This document shows, in pieces, positions 51,153-60,301 of a DNA stretch of 64,000 nt (position 1 is the stretch's first letter; each line of letters begins with the position of its first letter). The notes below the pieces were generated by a model, which had not been told where the DNA came from, did not search any database, and saw only the letters and a program-made list of their open reading frames with translations. A program made the position numbers and the translations under genes. Source of the DNA: CAWIJJ01 sp963836425 (lineage in GTDB: Bacteria; Acidobacteriota; Terriglobia; Bryobacterales; Bryobacteraceae); assembly GCA_963836425.1 (NCBI GenBank), contig CAWIJJ010000008.1, positions 1 to 64,000 of the forward strand, read 5' to 3'.

Positions 51153-53081
51153 TCAGGTATTGGCTTCGATCGCCTGAGCTACTTCTTCCCATTCGGCCAT
51201 TAGAGCTTCGAGGTCGGCGCGGCGAGCGTCCAGCAGGCTGGTTACGCGCCGTGTCTCTTCGGCATTCACAAAACTGCTCAGTGCCGCCTCGCAATCGGCG
51301 ATTTCGGCCTCGAGGCGGGTCACTTCTTCCTCGATTTCGCCCTGGCGCTCCTTCATCCGGCGCAAACGGATCGGATTGAGTCTCCGGTCGGCTTGCCCGG
51401 CAGCCGCCGCCCCGTTCCCCGCGGGTTCGACGGGCGCCAGTTCGCTTTTCTCCTCGATAGCTGCGGGCGCTGGTCCTCCGCCGCTCTTGCGCCACAGGTA
51501 GTCCTCATAATTGCCGGGAAAGACGTTGACGCGTCCCTCCTCCACCTCGATGACGCGGGTGGCCAGCTTGTCGATGAAGTAACGGTCGTGCGAAACAAAC
51601 ACCACGGTGCCGTGGAAATCCTGAAGGGCTCGGAGCAGCACGTCCTTGGCCCGCATATCCAGGTGGTTTGTGGGTTCGTCCAGCAGCAGGAAGTTGGACG
51701 GCATCATCAACATGCGGGCCAGCGCGTAGCGATTGCGTTCGCCGCCGGAGAGCACGCCGATCGGCTTGAACACCTCATCCTCGGAGAATAGAAAGCAGCC
51801 GAGCAGGCTGCGCAGCTCGGTATTGGTGGCGCGCGGCGCGACCGTCCCGATGTCATCGATCAATTGCGCGTTGGGGTCGAGTTCCTTGTACTGATCCTGG
51901 GCGAAGTAGTCGGGCTGGGCATTGTGGCCCAGGGTATACGTTCCGGTGGTGACGGGCTCGGCGCCCGCCAGAATCTTGATCAAAGTGGATTTGCCGGCGC
52001 CGTTCACGCCTACCAGAGCCAGCCGGTCCCCGCGCTCGATGTAAAAACTGGCTCCGGCAAACACCTCGTGATCGCCGTAGCTTTTGGAAACATCCTTAAA
52101 CTCGGCTACGATGCGGCCGCTGGGCTTGGGTTGCGGGAAGCTGAAATGAATGGTCTTTTCTTCGGGCGGAATCTCGATGCGTTCAATTTTTTCGAGTTCC
52201 TTGATCCGGCTTTGTACCTGCTTGGCTTTGGTGGCCTGGTAGCGGAAGCGGTTGATGAAGGCTTCGAGTTGCCGGACCCGGTCCTGCTGGTTGTCGAATG
52301 CGGCCTGAAGCTGCGCGCGGCGCTCCTGCCGCAATTCTTCGTAGCGAGTGTACCCGCCCGTGTAAAAGTGGAGACCCTTGTTCCAGAGTTCGGCGATTTT
52401 CCGCACCGTCACATCCAGGAAGTAGCGGTCGTGGGAAACCAGCACGAAGGCAAACGGGTAGGAAGACAGGTACTCCTCGAGCCAGTTGCGGGCTTCCAGG
52501 TCCAGGTGATTGGTGGGCTCGTCCAGCAGGAGCAGGTTGGGTTTTTCGAGCAACAGCTTGGCGAGCGCGATGCGCATCTGCCAGCCGCCGGAGAACTCCT
52601 CCGTCCGCCGCTTCCAATCGCGCCGCGGGAATCCGAGGCCGGAGAGCACCGATCCGACCTGCGCTTCGATGGCGTACCCATCACGCGCCCGGAATTCGGA
52701 CTCGGCCTGGTGGAAGCGGTCTGCCACCTGTCCGTATTCGGTGCCGCCCGGGTCGAGCTCGGACATACGCCGCGCGAGCATCTCCTGCTCGTCTTCGAGC
52801 GCCCGCAGGGAGGCGAAAACGGTCATGCATTCGGCGAACACGGAGCGGCCCGAGAGAGTTAAACCCTCCTGAGGCAGGTATCCGGTACTGACGTTTTTCT
52901 GCCGCGAAAGGGTTCCCTCGTCGATGCCGTCGAGACCGGCTAACACCTTGAGCAACGAAGACTTGCCGGTGCCGTTGGCGCCTACGATGCCGATCCGCTC
53001 GTTGGGCGTCACCAGCCAGTCGACGTTCTCGAAGAGGGTTTTCGGGCCATACCGCTTGGCGGCACCCGTAAGCTGAATCAT
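51153..53081 (-). CDS. ABC-F ATPase
   Basis: The 642-residue soluble protein has two ATPase halves: Walker A GANGTGKSS and signature EFSGGWQMR, then GVNGAGKST and LSGGERNR, with DEPTNHLD in each. The linker YRYQATKAKQVQSRIKELEK and the C-terminal coiled coil (residues 560-640) match Uup/YdiF-type ABC-F proteins. These act on the ribosome; there is no membrane part. Confidence 0.9.
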   Translation of the reverse strand: MIQLTGAAKRYGPKTLFENVDWLVTPNERIGIVGANGTGKSSLLKVLAGLDGIDEGTLSRQKNVSTGYLPQEGLTLSGRSVFAECMTVFASLRALEDEQEMLARRMSELDPGGTEYGQVADRFHQAESEFRARDGYAIEAQVGSVLSGLGFPRRDWKRRTEEFSGGWQMRIALAKLLLEKPNLLLLDEPTNHLDLEARNWLEEYLSSYPFAFVLVSHDRYFLDVTVRKIAELWNKGLHFYTGGYTRYEELRQERRAQLQAAFDNQQDRVRQLEAFINRFRYQATKAKQVQSRIKELEKIERIEIPPEEKTIHFSFPQPKPSGRIVAEFKDVSKSYGDHEVFAGASFYIERGDRLALVGVNGAGKSTLIKILAGAEPVTTGTYTLGHNAQPDYFAQDQYKELDPNAQLIDDIGTVAPRATNTELRSLLGCFLFSEDEVFKPIGVLSGGERNRYALARMLMMPSNFLLLDEPTNHLDMRAKDVLLRALQDFHGTVVFVSHDRYFIDKLATRVIEVEEGRVNVFPGNYEDYLWRKSGGGPAPAAIEEKSELAPVEPAGNGAAAAGQADRRLNPIRLRRMKERQGEIEEEVTRLEAEIADCEAALSSFVNAEETRRVTSLLDARRADLEALMAEWEEVAQAIEANT

Positions 53082-53138
53082 GAGGTACTTTTTATTTTAC
53101 CGGGAGCGGCGCTTGCTCAGGGGGGAAGATGGGCCCAC

Positions 53139-53167
53139 GGAGCGCGGGGCCCGACGTGCCGCGCTCC
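53139..53167. repeat. 9-bp perfect GC-rich inverted repeat
   Basis: Arms GGAGCGCGG and CCGCGCTCC are spaced by 11 bases, in the 161-base gap between the CPBP and ABC-F genes. There is no T-run. It may be a structural or regulatory hairpin near the 5' end of the ABC-F message. Confidence 0.4.
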
Positions 53168-53242
53168 GGAGCCGGAGACAGGGAGAAGGAAAATCTTCGG
53201 ATCGCCTGTCTAATTTGTGTGACGTGCCGGCGGGCGATTCGG

Positions 53243-53914
53243 TTATAGCCAGTATTGCCACTGGCCGGAGAGGACGATGTAAACGGACAGAATTCCGTTG
53301 GTGACGGCGTGCGCCACGATGGTATCGGCGAGGTTGCCTGTGCGAAGCAGCCACCAGTTGTAAATCGCTCCGGCGGCCAAACCGACTTCCCAATACGGTC
53401 CATGTTCGGAGGCGAATAGAAGGACCACGATCCAGAACGCGGAACGTACGTAAACCGTGTACGGCACCTTTGTGAAATTGTGAGCAACAAGCCAACGGAT
53501 CATCCATCCGCGCCAGAAAAGCTCTTCCAATACGGGCACGAGCAGAGTACAACTCACGGAGCGCAGCAACGGAAACCAGATCGTCCGGCGCAACTCGACG
53601 GGAACCGAACTCTCCGCCCCGCCGGTGACGAAGTTAGAGAAGAGCCACGAATCGCGATACCCGAAAAGCAGGTCTGGGGCGACCCACACTACGAACACGA
53701 GCGCTCCCACCATCGCACTGGCCCAAAACCTAGATGGCGGCCACGGCACCACGCGGCGCGAGACCGTGAGCAGCAGGGCTGTCACGATCAAAAGGCGGCC
53801 GGGATAGTAAACACCTGCCGGCAGTTTCAGCGCACGCTCCAACGCCATCATCAGGACGAAGGCTGCGAACGGGGCCGTATAGGCTATCGTGGCACGGCGG
53901 TGAGCGTCGAACAT
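53243..53914 (-). CDS. CPBP-family intramembrane metalloprotease
   Basis: The 223-residue polytopic protein carries the CPBP (CAAX-like) motifs: EELFWRGW (EExxxR) near residue 131, LFASEHGPYW and a final HAVTNGILSVY. About six membrane helices are visible. It resembles the CAAX protease-related proteins associated with exosortase systems (TIGR03008-like), but no exosortase is in the window. Confidence 0.82.
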   Translation of the reverse strand: MFDAHRRATIAYTAPFAAFVLMMALERALKLPAGVYYPGRLLIVTALLLTVSRRVVPWPPSRFWASAMVGALVFVVWVAPDLLFGYRDSWLFSNFVTGGAESSVPVELRRTIWFPLLRSVSCTLLVPVLEELFWRGWMIRWLVAHNFTKVPYTVYVRSAFWIVVLLFASEHGPYWEVGLAAGAIYNWWLLRTGNLADTIVAHAVTNGILSVYIVLSGQWQYWL

Positions 53915-53971
53915 GGAATCGGGAACGCGCGCCTATGTTAGCGCGAAATGGCAGGGCTATGTAATGGAACG

Positions 53972-54373
53972 TTAACGGTTCTTTCGGGTGATAGGTACTG
54001 GGGGGCGGGCCTGGATCACAGGGACTAAACAGTTGCGTTCCTCCACCTCCGGAGTGTGGCCTGTTCGGGCGGCCAACTCACGATTCAGGGTGGCGATGAA
54101 CTCCTGGATCTGCGCCTGCATTTCCCCCATGCGGCTGCGCATGTTGAGGATGATCTCGACCCCGGCCAGGTTCACTCCCAGGTCGCGGGTGAGGTGCAGG
54201 ATCACCTCGAGCCGCTCCAGGTCGTCGTCAGTGTACAGCCGGGTGTTGCCGTCGCTGCGCGAGGGCTTGAGCAACCCTTCGCGTTCGTAGAGACGCAACG
54301 TCTGGGGATGAATCGCGTATTGCTCCGCGACCGCCGAAATCATGTACGCCGCTTTGGATTTGGACTTCGCCAT
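53972..54373 (-). CDS. hspR: HspR-like MerR-family heat-shock repressor
   Basis: The 133-residue protein has the MerR helix-turn-helix YMISAVAEQYAIHPQTLRLYEREGLLKPSRS with the HspR hallmark HPQTLRxYExxGL, then a dimerisation coiled coil. It lies 19 bases after dnaJ and closes the dnaK-dnaJ-hspR operon. In actinobacteria HspR binds the HAIR dyad with DnaK as co-repressor; a HAIR-like site is present before dnaK. Confidence 0.88.
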   Translation of the reverse strand: MAKSKSKAAYMISAVAEQYAIHPQTLRLYEREGLLKPSRSDGNTRLYTDDDLERLEVILHLTRDLGVNLAGVEIILNMRSRMGEMQAQIQEFIATLNRELAARTGHTPEVEERNCLVPVIQARPPVPITRKNR

Positions 54374-54392
54374 TCCTCAATCGCTCCCACTA

Positions 54393-55568
54393 CTACAGGC
54401 TGGCCCAGATTTGGGCGCGGGGGTCCTCCGGATGGAGTTTGGAGAGCTTGCGCAACAGTTCGCGCGTTTCCTCGTCTCTCGGATCGGGAGCCGCAATAGA
54501 CACTTCCACGATCTGGTCGCCGCGCTGATTGGTTCGCGAGTTCAGCACGCCCTTTTCCCGCAGCCGGAAACGCTGGCCGTTTCGGGTTCCCTGCGGAATC
54601 TTGAGCAGGGTACGGCCGTCGATAGTGGGAACCTCGATCTTGGAACCGAGGGCCGCTTCCCACACCGCCACCGGCACCTGGATCTCGATATTGTCCCCTT
54701 CCCGGCGGAAGAAGGCGTGCTCCTCAACGCGAGTATTGATGTAAAGGTCTCCGGGAGGAGCTCCCATGGTACCCGCGTTTCCCTTGCCGGGCACACGAAG
54801 CCGGGAGCCGTTTCGCGCCCCCGGCGGAATCCGCACCTCCACGGCTTCGGTTCTGGGCACGCGCCCGTCGCCGCCGCAGGTAGGACACGCGTTCCGCAGC
54901 TTGCCGCTGCCTCCGCAGCGGGGACAGGTCAGGTTGAATTTCATGGCGCCGGCCATCTGGGTGACGTTCCCGGTTCCTTTGCACTGGGGACAGGTGACTT
55001 CGCCCGAACCGGTGGAGCCGGATCCGTGGCAGGTTTCGCAAACGTCGTAGCGGGTGATGTTGACCCGCGCCTGGGTGCCCTTGATGGCCTGCCAGAAGTC
55101 GATATCCATCACGTATTCGAGATCGCCGCCCTTTTCCGGTTCCGGTTGCGGTGCTCCGCCCCGTCCGCCGAAGAACTGCGAAAAGATATCGCGAAACCCG
55201 CCTGCTCCTCCCTCGGTCCGCCTTCCAGCACCGGCGGAGCCGCCGGAGGTGAAGTCCGAGAAATCGAAGCCGCTGAAATCCATGCCGGGGTGGGGCGCAG
55301 ATCCGGCCCCTCCGGCAGGTCCCGCTCCGGTAAACCCGTTTTCCGAGTAAAACCCGAACTGATCGTACATCTGCCGCTTCTTGGAATCGCTCAGAATGTC
55401 GTAGGCTTCCTGGACGTTCTTGAACCGGTCCTCGGCGGATTTGTCGCCCGGGTTCAGGTCGGGATGGTGCTTCCGCGCAAGTTTGCGGTAGGCCTTCCGG
55501 ATCTCTTCGGCCGAGGCTTTCCTACCCACCCCGAGGGTCTCGTAATAGTCGTGCTTGGGAGCTGACAT
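54393..55568 (-). CDS. dnaJ: Chaperone DnaJ
   Basis: The 391-residue protein has the J domain (DYYETLGVGRKASAEEIRKA and HPD at about residue 35), a Gly/Phe/Ala-rich linker, four zinc-finger repeats (CETCHGSGS, CPQCKGTGN, CPRCGGSGK, CPTCGGDGR) and the C-terminal substrate domains. It stimulates DnaK ATPase. It is 78 bases after dnaK; grpE is not in this operon. Confidence 0.95.
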   Translation of the reverse strand: MSAPKHDYYETLGVGRKASAEEIRKAYRKLARKHHPDLNPGDKSAEDRFKNVQEAYDILSDSKKRQMYDQFGFYSENGFTGAGPAGGAGSAPHPGMDFSGFDFSDFTSGGSAGAGRRTEGGAGGFRDIFSQFFGGRGGAPQPEPEKGGDLEYVMDIDFWQAIKGTQARVNITRYDVCETCHGSGSTGSGEVTCPQCKGTGNVTQMAGAMKFNLTCPRCGGSGKLRNACPTCGGDGRVPRTEAVEVRIPPGARNGSRLRVPGKGNAGTMGAPPGDLYINTRVEEHAFFRREGDNIEIQVPVAVWEAALGSKIEVPTIDGRTLLKIPQGTRNGQRFRLREKGVLNSRTNQRGDQIVEVSIAAPDPRDEETRELLRKLSKLHPEDPRAQIWASL

Positions 55569-55646
55569 ACGTTGCCTGAAAAAAGCGGCCTGCGCGCGGC
55601 CGGAAACGGGTGGGGCCGGCTCGCGGCCGCCCCACCCGATCCCTGC

Positions 55647-57576
55647 TTACTTCTTGTCGTCGACGTCCACGAACTCGGCGTCTACGACGTCGTCTTTGCC
55701 CTTGCCGCCGGAATCGCCGCCCGGGGGCGGAGGTGCGCTGCCGTCACCTCCCGGAGGAGGCGCGGCGCCCGGCTGCGAGGACGCCTTGTACATTGCCTCG
55801 GCCAACTTGTGGCTGGCCGTAGTCAACCGGTCCACCGCCGCGTTGATAGCCGCCGGGTCGTTCTCCGCCAGCACCTTCTTGGTTTCTTCGATGGCCGACT
55901 CGATCTCCTTGGCCTCGCTCTCGCTGACCTTCCCGCGATGCTCTTTCAACGTCTTTTCGACGTTGTACACCATCGCGTCGCCGCGGTTGCGCGCCTCGAT
56001 CGTATCCCGCTGCTTGCGATCGTCGGCGGCGTGCGATTCGGCATCCCGCGCCATCTTGTCCACTTCGTCCTTGGACAGGCCCGAGGAGGAGGTGATGGTG
56101 ATCTTCTGTTCGTTGTTCGTGGCCCGGTCCTTCGCCGTCACATTCAGAATTCCGTTGGCGTCGATGTCGAAGGTGACCTCGATCTGCGGAACTCCGCGCT
56201 GGGCCGGGAGGAATGTTGCCGAGTTGGAAGACGCCGAGCAGGCGGTTATCCCGCGCCATGGCCCTCTCGCCCTGGAAGACCTTGATTTCCACCGACGGCT
56301 GGTTGTCCGATGCGGTGGAGAAGACTTCGCTTTTGCGCGTGGGAATGGTGGTGTTGCGCTCGATCAGTTTCGTGAAGACCCCACCCAGCGTTTCGATTCC
56401 GAGCGACAGCGGCGTCACATCCAGCAGGAGAACGTCCTTTACTTCTCCGCCGAGTACGCCACCCTGAACCGCCGCGCCCACCGCTACGACTTCGTCCGGG
56501 TTCACGCCCTTGTGCGGGTCTCTCCCGAACAGGTCGCGCACCGTTTGCTGGATCCGCGGCATGCGAGTCTGGCCGCCCACCAGCACGACTTCGTCGATCT
56601 GCTGCGGCGTCAGCCCGGCATCGGCCATCGCCTGCTTGCAGGGGCCAACGGAGCGCTGCACAATATCCTCCACCATCTGCTCGAACCGCGCCCGGCTGAG
56701 CCGCATCTGAAGGTGCTTGGGGCCGGTTGCATCGGCCGTGATGAACGGCAGATTGATCTCGGTTTCGAGCAGCGTCGAAAGCTCCATTTTGGCCTTTTCG
56801 GCGGCTTCCTTGAGACGCTGGAGCGCCATCTGGTCCCGCGAAAGGTCGATGCCGTTCTCCTTCTTGAACTCAGCGACAATCCAGTCGATGATGCGCTGGT
56901 CAATGTTGTCTCCGCCGAGGTGGGTATCGCCGTTGGTGGACTTCACTTCCACCACGCCATCGCCCACTTCCAGGATGGAAATATCGAACGTGCCGCCGCC
57001 GAAATCGTAAACCGCGATGGTTTCGTTCTTCTTCTTGTCGAGCCCGTAGGCAAGCGCCGCGGCCGTCGGTTCGTTGATGATACGCATCACTTCCAGGCCC
57101 GCGATCTTACCCGCGTCCTTGGTAGCCTGGCGCTGTGCATCGTTGAAATAGGCAGGAACCGTGATCACCGCCTGGGTGACCTTTTCCCCGAGGTACGATT
57201 CGGCGGCCTCTTTCAACTTGGTCAGGATCATCGCCGAAATTTCCGGCGGCGAGTATTTCTTTCCCGAAATGTCGATTCGGGCATCCCCGTTATCGCCGCG
57301 AACTACCCGGTAGGGGACCATCTTCTGCTCTTCACTGACCTCGTCGTGCCGCCGGCCCATGAAGCGCTTGATGGAAAACACGGTGTTTTCCGGATTGGTG
57401 ATGGCCTGCCGCTTGGCAACCTGCCCGACCAGGCGTTCGCCGCTCTTGGTGAACGCCACCACGGAGGGCGTCGTACGGGCGCCTTCCTGATTGGCGATTA
57501 CGGTGGGCTGGCCGCCTTCCATTACGGCTACAACCGAGTTGGTCGTGCCCAGATCGATACCGATTATCTTTCCCAT
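55647..57576 (-). CDS. dnaK: Chaperone DnaK, with a frameshift in the sequence
   Basis: The ATPase domain is intact (IIGIDLGTTNSVVAV, NEPTAAALAYG, YDFGGGTFDISIL). In the substrate domain the expected frame breaks after GNIPP at about 56201-56208, where GGGCCGGG has one C more than needed. The other frame then gives the expected VTAKDRATNNEQ and the acidic end DDVVDAEFVDVDDKK. With the base removed the protein is about 643 residues, the normal length. As written the C-terminal part is unrelated. An assembly error is the simplest reading because DnaK is usually indispensable. Confidence 0.9.
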
Positions 57577-57650
57577 TGATTCTCTTAAAGCCTCCCTCGT
57601 GATGAGCTTACGATTGCTGCCGCCGGAGGGCGGCCGATTAGCACAGAACC

Positions 57651-57679
57651 ATTATGAAACTTTAGTGGAGGCTTGTCAA
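57651..57679 (-). promoter_or_regulatory. Sigma-70 promoter of dnaK operon
   Basis: On the minus strand TTGACA (57674-57679) and CATAAT (57651-57656) are separated by 17 bases, close to consensus. Transcription starts about 65 bases before the dnaK ATG. Confidence 0.8.
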
Positions 57680-57685
57680 GGAATT

Positions 57686-57706
57686 GTTGAGTGGGCAATA
57701 CTCAGA
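57686..57706 (-). promoter_or_regulatory. HAIR-like HspR operator
   Basis: GTTGAGT-N7-ACTCAGA lies six bases upstream of the -35 box of the dnaK promoter. The known HAIR consensus is CTTGAGT-N7-ACTCAAG; this site matches at 11 of 14 positions with the exact spacing. It supports autoregulation by the HspR encoded at the end of the operon. Confidence 0.75.
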
Positions 57707-57711
57707 TGTTC

Positions 57712-58074
57712 TCAGGGTTCCCGAATCCGGTCCAGCAGAATCTGCACCAGCGCCGGGTGTCCATCCAGCGGTCGCGTAGCGGCAATCTTAAGGCCCGAAT
57801 GGGCTTTAGCCACCCGCTTCAAAAGAACAGGCAAGTCGCGCTCCAGATGAGTGCCAAGGGTCAGGAAATAAGGGATAACCAGAACTTTCGCCACCCCGGC
57901 GGCCGCCAGGCGGGCCACGGCGCCGTCGAGATCGGGCACGCCCAACTCGAGAAATGCCGCTTCCACGTGCGTGTAACCGCCTGCCTGCTTGATGGCCGCA
58001 GCCACGGACCGGACCGCCTCATTGGCGGGTTCGACCCGTGATCCATGCGCGAAAATCACGATCCCGGTGGTCAC
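57712..58074 (-). CDS. CbiX/sirohydrochlorin-chelatase-like protein
   Basis: The 120-residue single-domain protein reads GIVIFAHGSRVEPANEAVRSVA, VEAAFLELGVPDLDGAVARLAAAG and VLVIPYFLTLGTHLERDLP, the pattern of short CbiX/SirB chelatases with the catalytic His in AHGSR and a second in GTHLERD. It may insert Co, Fe or Ni into a tetrapyrrole. It overlaps the CBS gene by four bases. Confidence 0.85.
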   Translation of the reverse strand: MTTGIVIFAHGSRVEPANEAVRSVAAAIKQAGGYTHVEAAFLELGVPDLDGAVARLAAAGVAKVLVIPYFLTLGTHLERDLPVLLKRVAKAHSGLKIAATRPLDGHPALVQILLDRIREP

Positions 58075-58496
58075 GATCCAGCGATGTACGTCCTCATATG
58101 ATGCAGTTCCTCGGTTTTTCGGGCCAGTTCGAAGTGCATCAGGTCGCGCATCGAAAGGAACGCAAGCACGCGGGAGCCGCTGGTCACCGGCAGATGGCGG
58201 CAGCCATGGCTGTGCATCAACTCCATGGCCTCTTCGAGGCTGGCCATCTCATCCACTGTTGCCAGGTGGGTGCTCATGACCTGCGCCATGACGGTTTCCC
58301 GCGGATCGCGCCCTTCGAGCACGACGCGGTTCATCAGGTCGCGCTCGCTGAAGACGCCGCGCAACTCGCCGCCTTTCAGCACCAGGATGGCTCCGACTCG
58401 AAGTTCCGCCATGCGACGCGCCACGTCGGCCACGGTGTCACTCTCTTCCACGAAGAAAAGATCACGATTTCGGACGATATCTCGAACCCGCGACAT
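58071..58496 (-). CDS. Tandem CBS-domain protein
   Basis: The 141-residue protein is two CBS repeats: VADVARRMAELRVGAILVLKGGELRGVFSERDLM, then EEAMELMHSHGCRHLPVTSGSRVLAFLSMRDL. Such proteins bind adenosine nucleotides and act as sensors. A ggagggg ribosome binding site precedes the ATG and the gene is coupled to the chelatase-like gene. Confidence 0.9.
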   Translation of the reverse strand: MSRVRDIVRNRDLFFVEESDTVADVARRMAELRVGAILVLKGGELRGVFSERDLMNRVVLEGRDPRETVMAQVMSTHLATVDEMASLEEAMELMHSHGCRHLPVTSGSRVLAFLSMRDLMHFELARKTEELHHMRTYIAGS

Positions 58497-58522
58497 GTCA
58501 CCCCTCCTACACGGTATCGGGC

Positions 58523-58531
58523 ACTATACCA
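58523..58531 (-). promoter_or_regulatory. Extended -10 promoter of CBS-CbiX operon
   Basis: On the minus strand TGG-TATAGT gives an extended -10 element (TG one base before the hexamer), 26 bases upstream of the CBS start. A TTGCTT lies 15 bases farther up, a poor -35 spacing. Confidence 0.45.
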
Positions 58532-58589
58532 GAAAATACCCGAAAGCAACATCTTCTTATCAAAGGATACCGCCGCTCGGGGTCCGAAC

Positions 58590-58740
58590 CTACTTCGCAA
58601 GAAATGTGGTGACCGACCCTGCCGGCGCCGGGTAGGAAATCGCGCCCGCTTTCACCTGGAACCGGCCGGCGGGCTGGTAGAGTTCGGCGGGCGAGGTGCG
58701 GACAGCATCGAATCCTGTGGTTTTCGAGCCGGGCGTTTCA
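58590..58740 (-). pseudogene. C-terminal remnant of a secreted glycosidase
   Basis: In the gap behind the sulfatase one minus-strand frame reads TTGFDAVRTSPAELYQPAG and FQVKAGAISYPAPAGSVTTF, ending LAK and a TAG at 58590. This is the usual look of the C-terminal beta-sandwich of GH30-type and similar secreted glycoside hydrolases (GF-x-AVRTS and SVTTF). There is no start and no catalytic domain, so it is the tail of a gene that was mostly deleted when the sulfatase gene came to lie here. Confidence 0.5.
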
Positions 58741-60120
58741 ATTGTAGAACTCGCGTTTGTGTTCGTCGGCGTAACCCTTCAGCCGGGCGGCGACATCGGG
58801 GAATCTGGCGATCACGTTGGTGGTTTCGTACGGGTCCGCTTCCATATCGAACAGGGAAAGCTCGATGCCTTCCTGCCGGTACTTGCCCGCAGAGCCGTCG
58901 TGGCCTGCCTGAATCAACGTGCGGTACTCATGCGGAAGGTGCATCTTCCAGCGGCCGTCGCCGCTGATCACACCTTCGAAGATGCGATTGGTGCAGAAGG
59001 CGTAATAGTCATGCGGGTTTTTGGCGCCGGGTTTGTTGGTAATCAGGTCCCAGACATCCAAGCCATCGATGGGATTTTTGGGCAGCGTGGCGCCGGCGAG
59101 GGCCGCCACCGTGGGCAGCACGTCGATGGAGCAGAAGGTCCGGCTGGAAACGGTTCCGGATTTGATCCGGCCGGGGTAGCGGAGGGTGCAGGCGCTGCGG
59201 ATGCCGCCGTCGAACCCGGTGCCCTTGGCCTCCCGGAACGGCGTTTTGCCGGCATGATTGCCATACGAGGTCCAGGGTCCGTTATCCGAAGAAAGCATGA
59301 CCAGCGTGTTGTCGTCGACCTTGGCGGTTTTCAGCGCCTTCATGATTTCGCCGATGGACCAGTCCACTTCTTCGATGACATCCGCGTAGAGTCCCTTGCC
59401 GGACTTGCCGCGGAACCTGTCACTGCAATAAAGAGGCACGTGCGGCATGGAGTGGGGGACGTAGAGAAGAAACGGATTGTCTTTCGCGCGGCCGATGAAA
59501 TCGACGGCATGTTCGGTATACCAGGTGGTGAGCATGTTCTGGTGTTCCGGCAGTACGCGCTCGATCTTCACCTTGCCGTTTTCCCAGAAATGCAAAGGAG
59601 ACTGCCGGTAGGCCTGCGGGTTTTCCGGATGGAACTCCCACATATCGTTGGAATACATCAGGCCGCACGATTCGTCGAAACCGCGCGCCGGCGGCCGGGT
59701 GTCGGGCTGATCGCCGATATGCCACTTGCCGAACACCGCGGTGCGGTACCCGGCTGGCTTCAGCACCTGGCCGAGCGTGGCGAAGGACGGATCGAGGCCG
59801 CGGGCGCCGGGGGGGTGCGCGCCGAAGACTTTGGTCCGGCCCGGGTAGCAACCGCTGAGCAAGGCGGAACGCGAAGCGGAACAGACCGCCTGCGGCACAT
59901 AAAAATTGGTAAAGCGGCACCCTTCGGAGGCGAGCCGCGCCGCATTGGGCGTCGGGTAATCGGTACGCCCGAAGGGCCGGAAATCCGCATATCCCGAATC
60001 GTCGAGAAAGATGATCACGATGTTCGGCTTCCTGGCTTGTCCTCTCAGCACCGCTGGCAGAGCCAGGCCGGAGGCGCCGAGGGCCCCCAGCCGCAAAAAG
60101 TTTCGTCTGTCGGTATTCAT
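58738..60120 (-). CDS. Tat-exported sulfatase
   Basis: The 460-residue protein has a twin-arginine signal (TDRRNFLRLGALGASGLALP), the metal residues FLDDSGYADFRPFG (Asp40, Asp41) and the formylglycine motif CSASR with Cys80, followed by GCYPGRTKV. Later metal/active-site parts are YVPHSMPHVPL and LSSDNGPWTSYGNHAG. It should remove sulfate esters from polysaccharides in the periplasm, needing a formylglycine-generating enzyme encoded elsewhere. Confidence 0.92.
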   Translation of the reverse strand: MNTDRRNFLRLGALGASGLALPAVLRGQARKPNIVIIFLDDSGYADFRPFGRTDYPTPNAARLASEGCRFTNFYVPQAVCSASRSALLSGCYPGRTKVFGAHPPGARGLDPSFATLGQVLKPAGYRTAVFGKWHIGDQPDTRPPARGFDESCGLMYSNDMWEFHPENPQAYRQSPLHFWENGKVKIERVLPEHQNMLTTWYTEHAVDFIGRAKDNPFLLYVPHSMPHVPLYCSDRFRGKSGKGLYADVIEEVDWSIGEIMKALKTAKVDDNTLVMLSSDNGPWTSYGNHAGKTPFREAKGTGFDGGIRSACTLRYPGRIKSGTVSSRTFCSIDVLPTVAALAGATLPKNPIDGLDVWDLITNKPGAKNPHDYYAFCTNRIFEGVISGDGRWKMHLPHEYRTLIQAGHDGSAGKYRQEGIELSLFDMEADPYETTNVIARFPDVAARLKGYADEHKREFYN

Positions 60121-60301
60121 GTTTGCCCGCTGTTTCCGGCAACCAGCATATCCGGAGAACGCATCCGGTTCAAATGCCTACGTACCCGGCGCGTTTTCAC
60201 GTTTGGCGCCCGTGCGCGGTATGCAAACGCCCACTGGGACGCAGCCGGCGGAGTTCTACGGCTTGGCGTTCCTGGCGGACGGCGGTATCACTAGAAAAGG
60301 G

